From assembly GCA_019659125.1 (NCBI GenBank), contig JAIFVX010000001.1:182097-246096 (forward strand): DNA of 64,000 nt. Direction: 5' to 3'. Numbering within the stretch: the first letter of the stretch is position 1; each line of letters opens with the position of its first letter. The position numbers and the translations under genes are program-made. Positions 7,996-16,763 of the stretch are shown one piece after another. Origin of the DNA: Candidatus Pacearchaeota archaeon (GTDB lineage: Archaea > Nanobdellota > Nanobdellia > Pacearchaeales > GW2011-AR1). Below the pieces are notes generated by a model. That model ran no database searches and was not told the DNA's origin. It worked only from the letters and a program-made list of their open reading frames with translations.

Positions 7996-9684
7996 ATGCA
8001 AGAGGTGCTGTTACTCATAAGTCTTATCTTAGGTGTAGCTTCATTTGTTACTATTCTCACTCGTCTCATAAAGCAACCTCCTATTATTGCTTATCTTATT
8101 GCAGGTGTTCTTGTGGGTCCCCTTTTCTTTAACTTCATCAGTCCAGGAACAGCAAACTCTGAAAGCATCCAGCTCTTCGCCCATATGGGCATTGCCCTGC
8201 TTCTGTTTATTGTAGGTCTTAGCCTTGATATCAGAGTACTCAAGGAGATAGGCATTGTTTCTACCTTTGCCGGCCTCACTGAAGTAACAGCAACTGCACT
8301 CTGTACATTTGCCATTGCGCTTGCTCTTGGTTTCAACTCAGTGCCTGCGCTCTATCTCGCGGTAGCGCTCTCCTTCTCCTCAACCGTGTTAGTGGTAAAG
8401 ATCCTTTCAGACAAGAAAGAGATGGACACCCTGCATGCGAGGATAGCAGTGGGAATTTTAATCGTGGAAGACTTTGTTGCAGCCATAGCTTTGATGGTAG
8501 TTCCTGCGCTGCAAAGCAATGACCTTATGCCGATCATGCTTTCAATAGGAAAAGCTATTATCGTTATATTTCTCATCTTCGTATTTTCCCTCGCGATATT
8601 GCAGAAGGCCTTGCACTATCTTGCTGCTTCACAAGAAGTTCTCTTCCTATTTGGAATTGCATGGGCCCTTCTCATTGCCTCTTTATTTGACTATCTTGGA
8701 TTTTCCTTGGAGATCGGAGCATTGATCGCGGGAATGTCACTTGCATCAAGCAGATATACACTCGAGCTAGGAGGGAAGATAAAACCATTACGAGATTTCT
8801 TCATCGTCCTTTTCTTTGTTTTCTTTGGCAGCCAGCTAACGGGAACGATAACAGGCACGCTCATTATGGAAGCGATAATATTGTCAGCATTCATCATTGT
8901 AGGGAAGCCTCTTATCATCATGTCCATTCTAAGGTTGTTTGGCTACAAGAAGAGGACAAACTTCCTTACGGGAGCAAGCCTTGCGCAAATAAGCGAATTC
9001 TCTCTTATCCTTGTACTTCTCGGATACACACAGGGCATCCTTCCTCAAGAGCTCATGAGCCTCGCCGTTCTTATTTCCTTGATAACGATCGGAGTAAGCA
9101 GCTACAGCATCTACTATGCACATTCAATTTTCGACAAGATCTCCCATCTGCTCAATATCTTTGAAGGGAAACGGCATGAAAGAAGAATCCTTGAAGAGGA
9201 ATCATTTGATGTGGTATTATTCGGATACCATCGAATAGGCCAAAGTCTACTGCAGGCATTGCAAGCCATGAATAAAAAGTTCATCGTTGTAGACTACAAC
9301 CCTAAGACGATCATAGAACTAAGCAGGAAAGGTATAAACTGTGTCTATGGGGATGCAAGGGATCGTGAGTTCGTTAGTGAATTGAAACTAAACAAGGCTT
9401 CCTTTGTTATATCCACAATCCCTGACAGCGAGTCTAATATCACCATCAAAGAAAGGATGGAAGAGATAGGATCAAAAGCAATTTTCATCGCCACCGCAGA
9501 ACACATGCAGACGGCCCTCGATTTGTATGAAAAGGGAGTTGACTATGTTGTCATTCCTCATCTTCTTGGAGGAAAGTATCTTGCCTCAATGCTAGGCCAG
9601 TATAAGCTAGATAGTGAAAAGTATAAGCATGCTGGAAAAGAGCACACAAAAGAACTCAAGAAGGAAGCCAAAGGCTATATTTAG
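7996..9684 (+). CDS. Kef-type cation/proton antiporter with TrkA-N (RCK) domain
   Basis: A CPA2-family monovalent cation:proton antiporter in the membrane. About twelve hydrophobic helices fill residues 1-385, including the family segments LFIVGLSLDI, SFSSTVLVVK and GASLAQISEFSL. A cytoplasmic Rossmann-type RCK_N domain follows (about 400-520), beginning VVLFGYHRIGQ and continuing with IVVDYNP and VYGDARD, which binds NAD(H) or nucleotides to gate transport. The C-terminal tail is Lys-rich. I use the ATG at 7996 rather than an upstream TTG, because a TATTTAAAAACTC box lies about 25 bases before it. Confidence 0.93.
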   Translation: MQEVLLLISLILGVASFVTILTRLIKQPPIIAYLIAGVLVGPLFFNFISPGTANSESIQLFAHMGIALLLFIVGLSLDIRVLKEIGIVSTFAGLTEVTATALCTFAIALALGFNSVPALYLAVALSFSSTVLVVKILSDKKEMDTLHARIAVGILIVEDFVAAIALMVVPALQSNDLMPIMLSIGKAIIVIFLIFVFSLAILQKALHYLAASQEVLFLFGIAWALLIASLFDYLGFSLEIGALIAGMSLASSRYTLELGGKIKPLRDFFIVLFFVFFGSQLTGTITGTLIMEAIILSAFIIVGKPLIIMSILRLFGYKKRTNFLTGASLAQISEFSLILVLLGYTQGILPQELMSLAVLISLITIGVSSYSIYYAHSIFDKISHLLNIFEGKRHERRILEEESFDVVLFGYHRIGQSLLQALQAMNKKFIVVDYNPKTIIELSRKGINCVYGDARDREFVSELKLNKASFVISTIPDSESNITIKERMEEIGSKAIFIATAEHMQTALDLYEKGVDYVVIPHLLGGKYLASMLGQYKLDSEKYKHAGKEHTKELKKEAKGYI

Positions 9685-10016
9685 GAAGTTTGATACTTAG
9701 GTTCTGTTCTTCTTGGGAAAAATACATCTATCCCTTCAACATCGCTGAGGGCTTCTCCACCATGTTTTTCGTAAGGATCAATAAACACAGCATCCCATTT
9801 TTTCATAATATGCGTTTGCTTATCTACATAGAATTTAAATTTTCCCTTTAATAGAATAGTTATTTGTTCACTTTCATGCCCATCATCATGAAACTTATAG
9901 CCTTTCTTCCCATTAAATTTCATAATTGTCACATTATCTGTATGAAATATACGGTTTAACTCTCCCTGCCAAACATGCTTCATTAAAGTCAGTTCATCAA
10001 AATTAAACCACTTCAT
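9681..10016 (-). CDS. Small cupin-domain protein
   Basis: A 111-residue single-domain cupin. It has the first cupin motif as FHDDGHESEQITILLKGKF (His, His, Glu metal-ligand pattern) and a second motif near DPYEKHGGEAL. Such proteins bind a metal and act as sugar isomerases, dioxygenases or small-molecule sensors; nothing specifies which here. The stop overlaps that of the antiporter gene by 4 bases on the opposite strand. Confidence 0.85.
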   Translation of the reverse strand: MKWFNFDELTLMKHVWQGELNRIFHTDNVTIMKFNGKKGYKFHDDGHESEQITILLKGKFKFYVDKQTHIMKKWDAVFIDPYEKHGGEALSDVEGIDVFFPRRTEPKYQTS

Positions 10017-10100
10017 AACCTTATGTAAAAGCCATACTTTTATACCTTTCTTAAACTCTACAAAGGCTATATTTAAATAACCTTTCTAATTTATTTGGGA

Positions 10101-11384
10101 ATGATTGATATTAAGCTCATTCGAGAGAATGCTTCTGAAGTAAAAGACAATATCAAGAAAAAAGGCCAGCTTGATAAGATAAAACTGGTCGATGAAATCA
10201 AGAAAAAAGATGAGGAATGGAGAAAGCTTAAGCAAGAGGCAGATACGCTACGAGCAGAGAGGAATTCTATATCGAAAGAAATCAGCGAGAAGAAGAAGGC
10301 TGGAAAGAATGCTGATGCGCTCTTAAAGAAAGCAAAGAAAATACCTGAAGATATCGAGGAAATAGAATCAAAGATGAATCAGGAAGAGCAGAAGATTTCA
10401 GAAATGCTCTCAAAGATACCTAACCTCATGCATCACTCTGTTCCTCATGGAAAGAATAGCGCTGAAAATGTAGAGCTTGAGAAAATAGGAAAACCTAAGA
10501 AATTTGACTTTCCAATTAAGAATCATGCGGAGCTTGGAGAAACGCTCGACATACTTGATTTCGATGCATCTGCAAAAACCTCTGGAAATGGATTCTATTA
10601 CATGCAAGGGGATCTTGCATTGCTCAATCAGGCATTGATTAGGTTTGCGATAGATTCTATGGTTGCAAAGAAGTATGAATACGTTGAAACTCCTCTGATG
10701 GTTCGCAGCGGAGTCATAGACAATGTAACTGATCTCAACGACAAAAAGAACCAGATCTATAAGATTGAGGGAGAAGATGAGTATCTCATTGGAACAAGTG
10801 AACATTCATTGATAGGAAGATATATTGATACTATACTTCCCGAAAGTAAGCTCCCCATAAAGCAGACAAGTTATTCTATGTGTTTCAGGAAAGAGATTGG
10901 AAGCCATGGTATTGATGAGAAAGGATTGTTCAGAACCCATCAGTTCAACAAGATAGAGATGATTACCATCTGCAAGCCTGAAGAGTCTATGAAGCACTAT
11001 GAGGAAATGAAAAGTATTACCGTAGAGATCTTCAAGGCCCTTGGAATCCCCATCCGCGTATTAGCAATATCATCCGGCGATTTGGGAGATCTGAAACACA
11101 TTCAAGTAGATATAGAAGCATGGTCTCCTAGAAAACAAGAGTACTTTGAGGTTGGCTCATGCTCAAATCTTACCGATGCGCAAGCCAGGAAGCTCAAGAT
11201 ACGTGTCGATGGCAGAGGCCAGAGATACACTCCCCATACACTTAACAACACTGCTATCGCAACCTCACGAGCATTAGTGGCCATTATGGAGAACTATCAG
11301 AATAAAGACGGATCAATTGATATCCCCAAGGTCCTTGTGCCTTTCATGCACGGCAAGACCAAGATTGAAAAGAAAAAGAATTAA
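10101..11384 (+). CDS. serS: Seryl-tRNA synthetase
   Basis: Charges tRNA-Ser with serine; two tRNA-Ser genes lie a few kb upstream. The N-terminal residues 1-110 form the long antiparallel coiled coil that reads the serine tRNA long arm. The class II core follows, with motif 2 (MCFRKEIGSHGIDEKGLFRTHQFNKIE) and motif 3 (ALVAIMENYQ preceded by NNTAIATSR). It is the common, bacterial-like form rather than the rare methanogen type. The ATG at 10101 gives MIDIKLIREN, the family's usual start; a CTATATTTAAATAACC box lies upstream. Confidence 0.96.
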   Translation: MIDIKLIRENASEVKDNIKKKGQLDKIKLVDEIKKKDEEWRKLKQEADTLRAERNSISKEISEKKKAGKNADALLKKAKKIPEDIEEIESKMNQEEQKISEMLSKIPNLMHHSVPHGKNSAENVELEKIGKPKKFDFPIKNHAELGETLDILDFDASAKTSGNGFYYMQGDLALLNQALIRFAIDSMVAKKYEYVETPLMVRSGVIDNVTDLNDKKNQIYKIEGEDEYLIGTSEHSLIGRYIDTILPESKLPIKQTSYSMCFRKEIGSHGIDEKGLFRTHQFNKIEMITICKPEESMKHYEEMKSITVEIFKALGIPIRVLAISSGDLGDLKHIQVDIEAWSPRKQEYFEVGSCSNLTDAQARKLKIRVDGRGQRYTPHTLNNTAIATSRALVAIMENYQNKDGSIDIPKVLVPFMHGKTKIEKKKN

Positions 11385-11911
11385 TCTTTAAAGTAAAAAT
11401 TACCTTTATAGTTAGGAATATCTCTCGTTAAATCTCTTTTCTTTACGGCTGATCGGTCAACTGGTTTTCCGCCGATCCATAATGGGAACATATCAATAGG
11501 GAAGCTATCATATTCTTTTGTTATGTCTAGTGCTTCTCCTACATTTCCAGGTCCTTGATAAAACTCAGATCTTCCCCGAGAGTCTTTAATATGTGCTGCA
11601 ACCAAAGTAATACAAGAAGGCTTGCACACTCCTAGTGTCGCGATATCAAGTAAATTCTTACCAAATTTATTGCTAACGCTCATTAAACCTGGGGGATACT
11701 GAGCTCCTTCAGACATAGAGTCTGCTTTACCTTCATAGGCCGCTACTTCATAGATTCTAGCATAGACAGGACATCTCCTGCTTGATCGTTCAAATACAAG
11801 TACTCTTCCTAGTAGATCCTGAGCGACTTCATCAGCATGTCGAGCAAAGAAGTCTCTAGTTATTTTAGTGCTCTTATGGGGAATTTGAAATGATTCCATT
11901 TTATTTACCAT
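11381..11911 (-). CDS. 3-methyladenine DNA glycosylase (AAG/MPG)-fold protein with altered active site
   Basis: The fold is recognisable: DLLGRVLVFE, then ARIYEVAAYEGKADS, and later YQGPGNVGEALDI, which match LG-x-LV, (I)VETEAYxGxxD and the GPGxLxxALGI motif of AAG enzymes. These flip out and excise alkylated purines. By eye, the catalytic Glu in ETEAY aligns with Ala here, and the conserved active-site His just after it aligns with Glu. The Tyr-rich YVYxxYG motif is replaced by LLDIATLG. It may bind DNA without cutting the glycosidic bond. The ATG at 11911 is about 30 bases from the TATA box shared with the SNF2 operon. Length is 176 aa. The stop overlaps serS by 4 bases. Confidence 0.75.
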   Translation of the reverse strand: MVNKMESFQIPHKSTKITRDFFARHADEVAQDLLGRVLVFERSSRRCPVYARIYEVAAYEGKADSMSEGAQYPPGLMSVSNKFGKNLLDIATLGVCKPSCITLVAAHIKDSRGRSEFYQGPGNVGEALDITKEYDSFPIDMFPLWIGGKPVDRSAVKKRDLTRDIPNYKGNFYFKD

Positions 11912-11936
11912 TACAGAGGTACAACTATTCGTAACC

Positions 11937-11944
11937 TTTATAAA
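11937..11944. promoter_or_regulatory. Palindromic TATA box serving divergent genes
   Basis: TTTATAAA is its own reverse complement. It lies about 26 bases before the ATG at 11967 (SNF2 ATPase) and about 30 bases before the ATG at 11911 on the other strand (AAG-like protein). Both distances match the leaderless spacing seen elsewhere in the window. One box may therefore fire in both directions and co-express the two transcripts. Confidence 0.6.
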
Positions 11945-11966
11945 CATTATGGTGGCTCTCTACTAT

Positions 11967-14900
11967 ATGGAAAATAAGCACAAATATAGAAACTTCCAGG
12001 AGTATTGCGTAGAACAGATTAGAGTTGGTAATACCTATGCTTCCCGATTTCTTAAGGATGGAAAAAATGCTCTTGCTCTTGCTTTAGATGAAGGGAGAAA
12101 AAAATTACAGAGATACGAAAGTCAACAGCAGCACGAGCATGCTGGTAAGCTTCGAGGAGCTATAGAAAGAGCAGAAGAGAAAGGAATGATTGATGGAAGT
12201 TTTGAAATGACATATGAGGGTGCCGAGAGAATATACCAAAAAGTAAGAACTATTGTCGAAAAGAAGGGTGCAGAAAGAAACACTGATTATATGAATGTTT
12301 TCGATGCATTTGACCCCATCGCAGACCATGATCTTATAGCAACAGGAATATTTTGCCTGATTCCTGAAGTACGTGAGAAAGTAGGAAATAAGCTTGAGAA
12401 CCTCTATCGAGTTGTTCTAAATGTCGGAGCTGCAAAGAGAAAAGGATACTCTCTTCCTATGAAAGAACGTTCTGAGAAAAAGCAAGAAGACTCTATTATT
12501 TCAGCTTCGCTGGAGAGGCTTATTGCAGCCTTGCCAAAAATAGAAACCTCGGAAGAACAACAGTATCATAAGATGCTGAAAGTTCTTATTGAAAAGAAAA
12601 TTGAGAGAGAGGTATTTCCGCTGTTTCAGAAAGATGCCGGAAATGCGTTTAATTCATTTAATAGAAAAATACGAGAAGAGAAAAACGATAATCTAAGGGA
12701 AGCGTATACGAGATTAAAAGACGTTTATGAAGGATACTCTGCATTTAAAGCAGAAGAGGTTAATCAGGAATTCATAGACCCTGAAACTAAAAGAAAAGGA
12801 GTTCTTCCCTCACTGCACCAAAAAATTGCTATCTATCATTCAGTAAATGAGGAAAAGTTTGGTATTTTTGATGGATGCGGCACAGGAAAGACGGCTATTG
12901 GAGTGCTTACACAACCCCTTGTTGAAAAGAAATTAAAAGAAGAGGGAAAAGAATTTAGGAGAGCAGTAGTGGTATGTCCAAACGCTGGAAAGAAAACATG
13001 GAAGAAAGGGTTAACAGGAAATGATGCCGAACGATATCTTGCTGATCGACAGGATATCGCTGTAATAAACGGTGAGCAGAAGACTCCTGAGTTTCTTGCA
13101 AGTCTTCGCGATAAAAGATGGATTGTAACAAATTACGAGCAACTTACAACAAAAGTTGGTGAAGGAGAGAAGACCTTTGCGGAAGAACTTGCAGGTATGG
13201 GAGTAGATTATGTAATTTTTGATGAATGTCATCATATTAAGGGGTTAAGAACACAAACACCTAATGGTGCGCCTACACAAAGTGCAGCCGCAAGAATACT
13301 AGGACATAATGCACGATTTGTCTCGCTTCTTTCAGGCTCGCCCATCCCAGACAGCCTTAAAGATTACGCCGTGTTATACCATTTGCTCAACCCTCAGATC
13401 TGTCCAGATCCAAATAAGTTCGATGAATTATATCAAAACAACCCTAGAATACTATATACATTCGTAAATGAGAAAACCATTAGAAGAACGTCAGAAGCTA
13501 TTAATGAAGATCTTGATTGGAATGAACTTGAAGAGTTAGTTGAGTTAGATGATGTTCAAAGAACGCTCTACAATCATATTATCGAGTTTAGACCAGGAAA
13601 CTGGATGAATCAGGCACGAAAAGCCCTTCTTGACCCTAGACTCGTTGATCCAGAAGTAATTCAGAGAGCAGGTTTAATAGGAAAAATAGGAGTCGAGAAT
13701 TCGGCTAAATACAAGAGTCTTGAAAACCTATTGGTGAAGCCTGACGGCCCTATCTCTAAACAAGAGAAATTTATTATATTCTCAAGTATGTACAAAGAAG
13801 GTGTAACAAACTCAGACAATGAAGAGTTAAGGAACAGATATGATAAATTGGGTCTTTCTGAAGAGTATACGAGACTGGGACTAAATCAATCCTTAGATCA
13901 GATTCTTAAGAGCAATATAGAAAAGAAGCTAGGAAGAAAGGTCAACATAGGCCTTATCGATGGAGATGTTAAAAATATAGAAGATAGAGAGGCAATAGTA
14001 GATAGGCTTAACCACGATCTTGATGGAATTCTCTGCACTACCGATACAGGAGGAGAAAGTCTTAACTTTACACCTGCAAACCATGCATTCTTCCTTGATG
14101 ATGATTATACGCCAAAGACCAATGAGCAAGCAATAGCGAGACTTGTGAGAAAGGGACAGACAAAAAAAGTCAATATCTGGCACCTGCGTGGTAAAGACAC
14201 TCTCGATGAAAAACTTACCGATTATGTAGAAAAGAAAGCAATCATCATTAAAACAGCTCTTGATGGATATCCCCTTACCAAGGAAGAAAAAGAATTACTC
14301 GAAGATACTCAAGGAAGAAAACTAGGAGATTTGATCAAAAGAAGTGTCGGAGGTATCTCTATCAATGTCCTTGATGCTACAATAGACGCTATTGATGACT
14401 TCGAGTCAAGAAAGAGAAGCAGAGGAAGAGGAGAACAGAGAGCACGAGGAAGCATGGAGTATGAAACAACTGACGCTCAAAGAGTAACCCAATGGATCGG
14501 AAAAGATCCTCTTAATTGCTGGAGTGACCCGCAATTCGTTGAACTCTACATGAATGTGCTCCCTAATCTGTCAGTTCCCGTTATTCATAGAGCAAAAATA
14601 TGCGATCTTATAGGTAGAGCAAAGAAAGGAGAAGTAGATTTCCCAAGGAAGGTACTTTCAGAGGGGTCTGGCCCATCACTTCTCTACAACGCATACCAGG
14701 AGCTAAAAGGAATTGTAAAGGTAAATGGTCACAAGGTTCCAACCATATTTGACAGAGACATCTCACAACTTATGTTGGACAAAGGAAATAACCCTAATAA
14801 AATACTGGGAAATATGACTGGAGAGAATAGCTTAGTTAAAGCATCATCATTTGACATGGTTGATCACGAATCAATCACACTTCTCAGAAATCCCGATGAG

Positions 14901-15419
14901 GTAAAAAACACATTACTAGAAGCAAATAGGGTACTGAAACCAAAGGGTACACTAGAGATTGTACTCAAGAACAAGAGATTCCTTGATAGCTTTTATCCAG
15001 GTCTTGAAAAGCTGGGCTTTGAACTTATTACAGGAAAAGAAGAAGGATTCTCTCTTAGTAAACCTGCATTTAAGAGATTACGAGCAGAGCAGGGAGAGCA
15101 CTTTGCAGAAAGTTACGCATCAAAACTAGCCAATACACGAGTGATTATCGCCCGAAAAGAAGCGGCTCCTGCACAGGTTGATGCAAATGATCTATGGTTT
15201 GGAACCATGGGGTATGAAGAGGAAAAGAAGGAAGACCATCAAGAGAAAGAAGTCATTGCATTACATCCTTCAGAATCACGAAACATCATCATGCCGCGAA
15301 GTAGAAGAAAAGGAGCGAAACCAAGACTTTTACGACAGAATGTAATAGAACCTAACCTTCAATACAATGTAGATTCGCGCGGTGTTGTTCAAGAAATAAA
15401 AAAATTAGGAGGAAAATAA
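11967..15419 (+). CDS. SNF2-family ATPase with C-terminal methyltransferase-like domain
   Basis: Residues about 1-285 form a charged alpha-helical N-terminal region. A SNF2/SF2 ATPase follows: Walker A GCGTGKT near residue 305, DECHH Walker B near 419, SGSP motif III near 457, CTTDTGGESLNF motif V near 695, and QAIARLVRKGQ motif VI near 720. That last motif is typical of SNF2 and not of DEAD helicases. Such ATPases translocate on double-stranded DNA and remodel protein-DNA complexes. Residues about 830-1070 look like a class I methyltransferase fold, with VLSEGSGPS where motif I would be, then SSFDMVDHESITLL and EANRVLKPKGTLEIVL. The motif I glycines are poor, so it may be inactive. It heads an operon with five repeat proteins; an in-frame GGAGG at its 3' end serves the next gene. 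I start at 11967 on TATA spacing. Confidence 0.85.
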   Translation: MENKHKYRNFQEYCVEQIRVGNTYASRFLKDGKNALALALDEGRKKLQRYESQQQHEHAGKLRGAIERAEEKGMIDGSFEMTYEGAERIYQKVRTIVEKKGAERNTDYMNVFDAFDPIADHDLIATGIFCLIPEVREKVGNKLENLYRVVLNVGAAKRKGYSLPMKERSEKKQEDSIISASLERLIAALPKIETSEEQQYHKMLKVLIEKKIEREVFPLFQKDAGNAFNSFNRKIREEKNDNLREAYTRLKDVYEGYSAFKAEEVNQEFIDPETKRKGVLPSLHQKIAIYHSVNEEKFGIFDGCGTGKTAIGVLTQPLVEKKLKEEGKEFRRAVVVCPNAGKKTWKKGLTGNDAERYLADRQDIAVINGEQKTPEFLASLRDKRWIVTNYEQLTTKVGEGEKTFAEELAGMGVDYVIFDECHHIKGLRTQTPNGAPTQSAAARILGHNARFVSLLSGSPIPDSLKDYAVLYHLLNPQICPDPNKFDELYQNNPRILYTFVNEKTIRRTSEAINEDLDWNELEELVELDDVQRTLYNHIIEFRPGNWMNQARKALLDPRLVDPEVIQRAGLIGKIGVENSAKYKSLENLLVKPDGPISKQEKFIIFSSMYKEGVTNSDNEELRNRYDKLGLSEEYTRLGLNQSLDQILKSNIEKKLGRKVNIGLIDGDVKNIEDREAIVDRLNHDLDGILCTTDTGGESLNFTPANHAFFLDDDYTPKTNEQAIARLVRKGQTKKVNIWHLRGKDTLDEKLTDYVEKKAIIIKTALDGYPLTKEEKELLEDTQGRKLGDLIKRSVGGISINVLDATIDAIDDFESRKRSRGRGEQRARGSMEYETTDAQRVTQWIGKDPLNCWSDPQFVELYMNVLPNLSVPVIHRAKICDLIGRAKKGEVDFPRKVLSEGSGPSLLYNAYQELKGIVKVNGHKVPTIFDRDISQLMLDKGNNPNKILGNMTGENSLVKASSFDMVDHESITLLRNPDEVKNTLLEANRVLKPKGTLEIVLKNKRFLDSFYPGLEKLGFELITGKEEGFSLSKPAFKRLRAEQGEHFAESYASKLANTRVIIARKEAAPAQVDANDLWFGTMGYEEEKKEDHQEKEVIALHPSESRNIIMPRSRRKGAKPRLLRQNVIEPNLQYNVDSRGVVQEIKKLGGK

Positions 15420-16763
15420 ATGAAAAATAAACTAGAAGTGTTCCTAGATCAATATAATGAAGGCAAACATGCTGCCGAAGATGAGCTTCTGAGGGAGAAT
15501 AGAAAAAAGGATAGGAAACCTAATGGATATTGGAACTATATGGAGCATGTCATACAAGAGGTTCGAAGAGTTATGTATGAAAACGACTGGACTGAATTAC
15601 CTGATCATAACGACTTAGTAAAAAGAGGATATGGCTATCTATCGGGTGCGATCAAAAAACAGGGAGGATATCACTCACTCAGAAAGAAACTAGGACACAA
15701 AGCTAAAATCGTAACGTCGCGCTATTGGGAAGATTTCAACAGGGTTGAGCGTGAAGCCAAGAAAATTATGAAAAGGCATAATTTTGACATTTTGCCAGGT
15801 TGTCAAACTTTATCAAAACTCGGATATGGTAGTTTTGCAGTTGGAGTTATAAAATATCATGGGGGGCTAAGGATATTGCGTTCAAAACTTGGTCAGGAGC
15901 AGATCGCACGAGAACCCGGAACATGGTCTGATTTACAAAGAACGATTACAGAAACAAAAAAAGTGATGAGGAAATTAGGTACGGATACGTTACCTCCGGC
16001 CAATAAGCTAAATAAAAAAGGATTTGGATACCTAGTAAAAGCAATTACCCGGCATTATGGGGGATTTAGAAAATTCAGAGAAGAGCTCGGAGAAGAGCAG
16101 TTACAAATAGAAAAAGGAACCTGGCTAGATATCAATTACGGAATACAAAAGGCCAAGGAAGTCATGAAGGAAAATCATCTAGACAGTTTGCCCAATTATC
16201 TTAAATTAAAGGAATTGGGGCATAGCGATTTGTCTGCAGCTATTCATAGACATTATGGAGGGTTTAGGAAATTTAGGGAAACATTGGGGCAGGGCCAGAA
16301 GAAGTTAGGAGAAGGTATCCTGAAAGATCAAGGATATGTTATCAAACAATTAGAGGCTATTGCAAGAGAACATCACCTGGAAGTACTTCCTAGCACTTAT
16401 TTTCTAAGAAATCATAGTCATTCTAGTCTTGCAGCAGCAGTCACAAAATATCATGGTGGAATGAGAAAGTTGCGTGCCGATGCAGGGGAACAGCAAGTGA
16501 AGCATGAAGAAGGATATTGGATGGATATTAAGAACGTTGCAAAAGAGGTGCTCGTGATTATGAAGAAGCACGGATTTACAGAACTTCCAAGTCAAAGAAA
16601 GCTCACAGAGTTAGAATATACAGCCATTGCGAGTTGTATAAGTCAACACTGGAGCTTTCCCGAGTTAAGAAAACAGCTTGCTGCTTACCTATCACAAGAG
16701 CCCATCACTCATGCGCTTGAAGGTCTTTTAGAGTCATATGCAGGAGAAAGCCATGGAGAATAG
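15420..16763 (+). CDS. Six-repeat modular protein 1 of the SNF2 operon
   Basis: A 447-residue protein with an N-terminal tag (LEVFLDQYNEG), six tandem repeats of about 66 residues, and a C-terminal tag (LEGLLESYAGE). Each repeat has an aromatic start (GYW, GTW), a helix with an EAK/ETK core, LP about 25 residues in, a GY/GF turn, an A(I/V) helix ending YHGG or HYGG, then RxxLG(Q/E). No enzymatic motif is present. The layout resembles the homing-endonuclease-associated (HNH) repeat, a small helical DNA-binding unit; this is comparison by eye. GGAGG at 15408-15412 lies 7 bases before the ATG. The 3' end overlaps the next gene by 11 bases. Confidence 0.8.
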   Translation: MKNKLEVFLDQYNEGKHAAEDELLRENRKKDRKPNGYWNYMEHVIQEVRRVMYENDWTELPDHNDLVKRGYGYLSGAIKKQGGYHSLRKKLGHKAKIVTSRYWEDFNRVEREAKKIMKRHNFDILPGCQTLSKLGYGSFAVGVIKYHGGLRILRSKLGQEQIAREPGTWSDLQRTITETKKVMRKLGTDTLPPANKLNKKGFGYLVKAITRHYGGFRKFREELGEEQLQIEKGTWLDINYGIQKAKEVMKENHLDSLPNYLKLKELGHSDLSAAIHRHYGGFRKFRETLGQGQKKLGEGILKDQGYVIKQLEAIAREHHLEVLPSTYFLRNHSHSSLAAAVTKYHGGMRKLRADAGEQQVKHEEGYWMDIKNVAKEVLVIMKKHGFTELPSQRKLTELEYTAIASCISQHWSFPELRKQLAAYLSQEPITHALEGLLESYAGESHGE

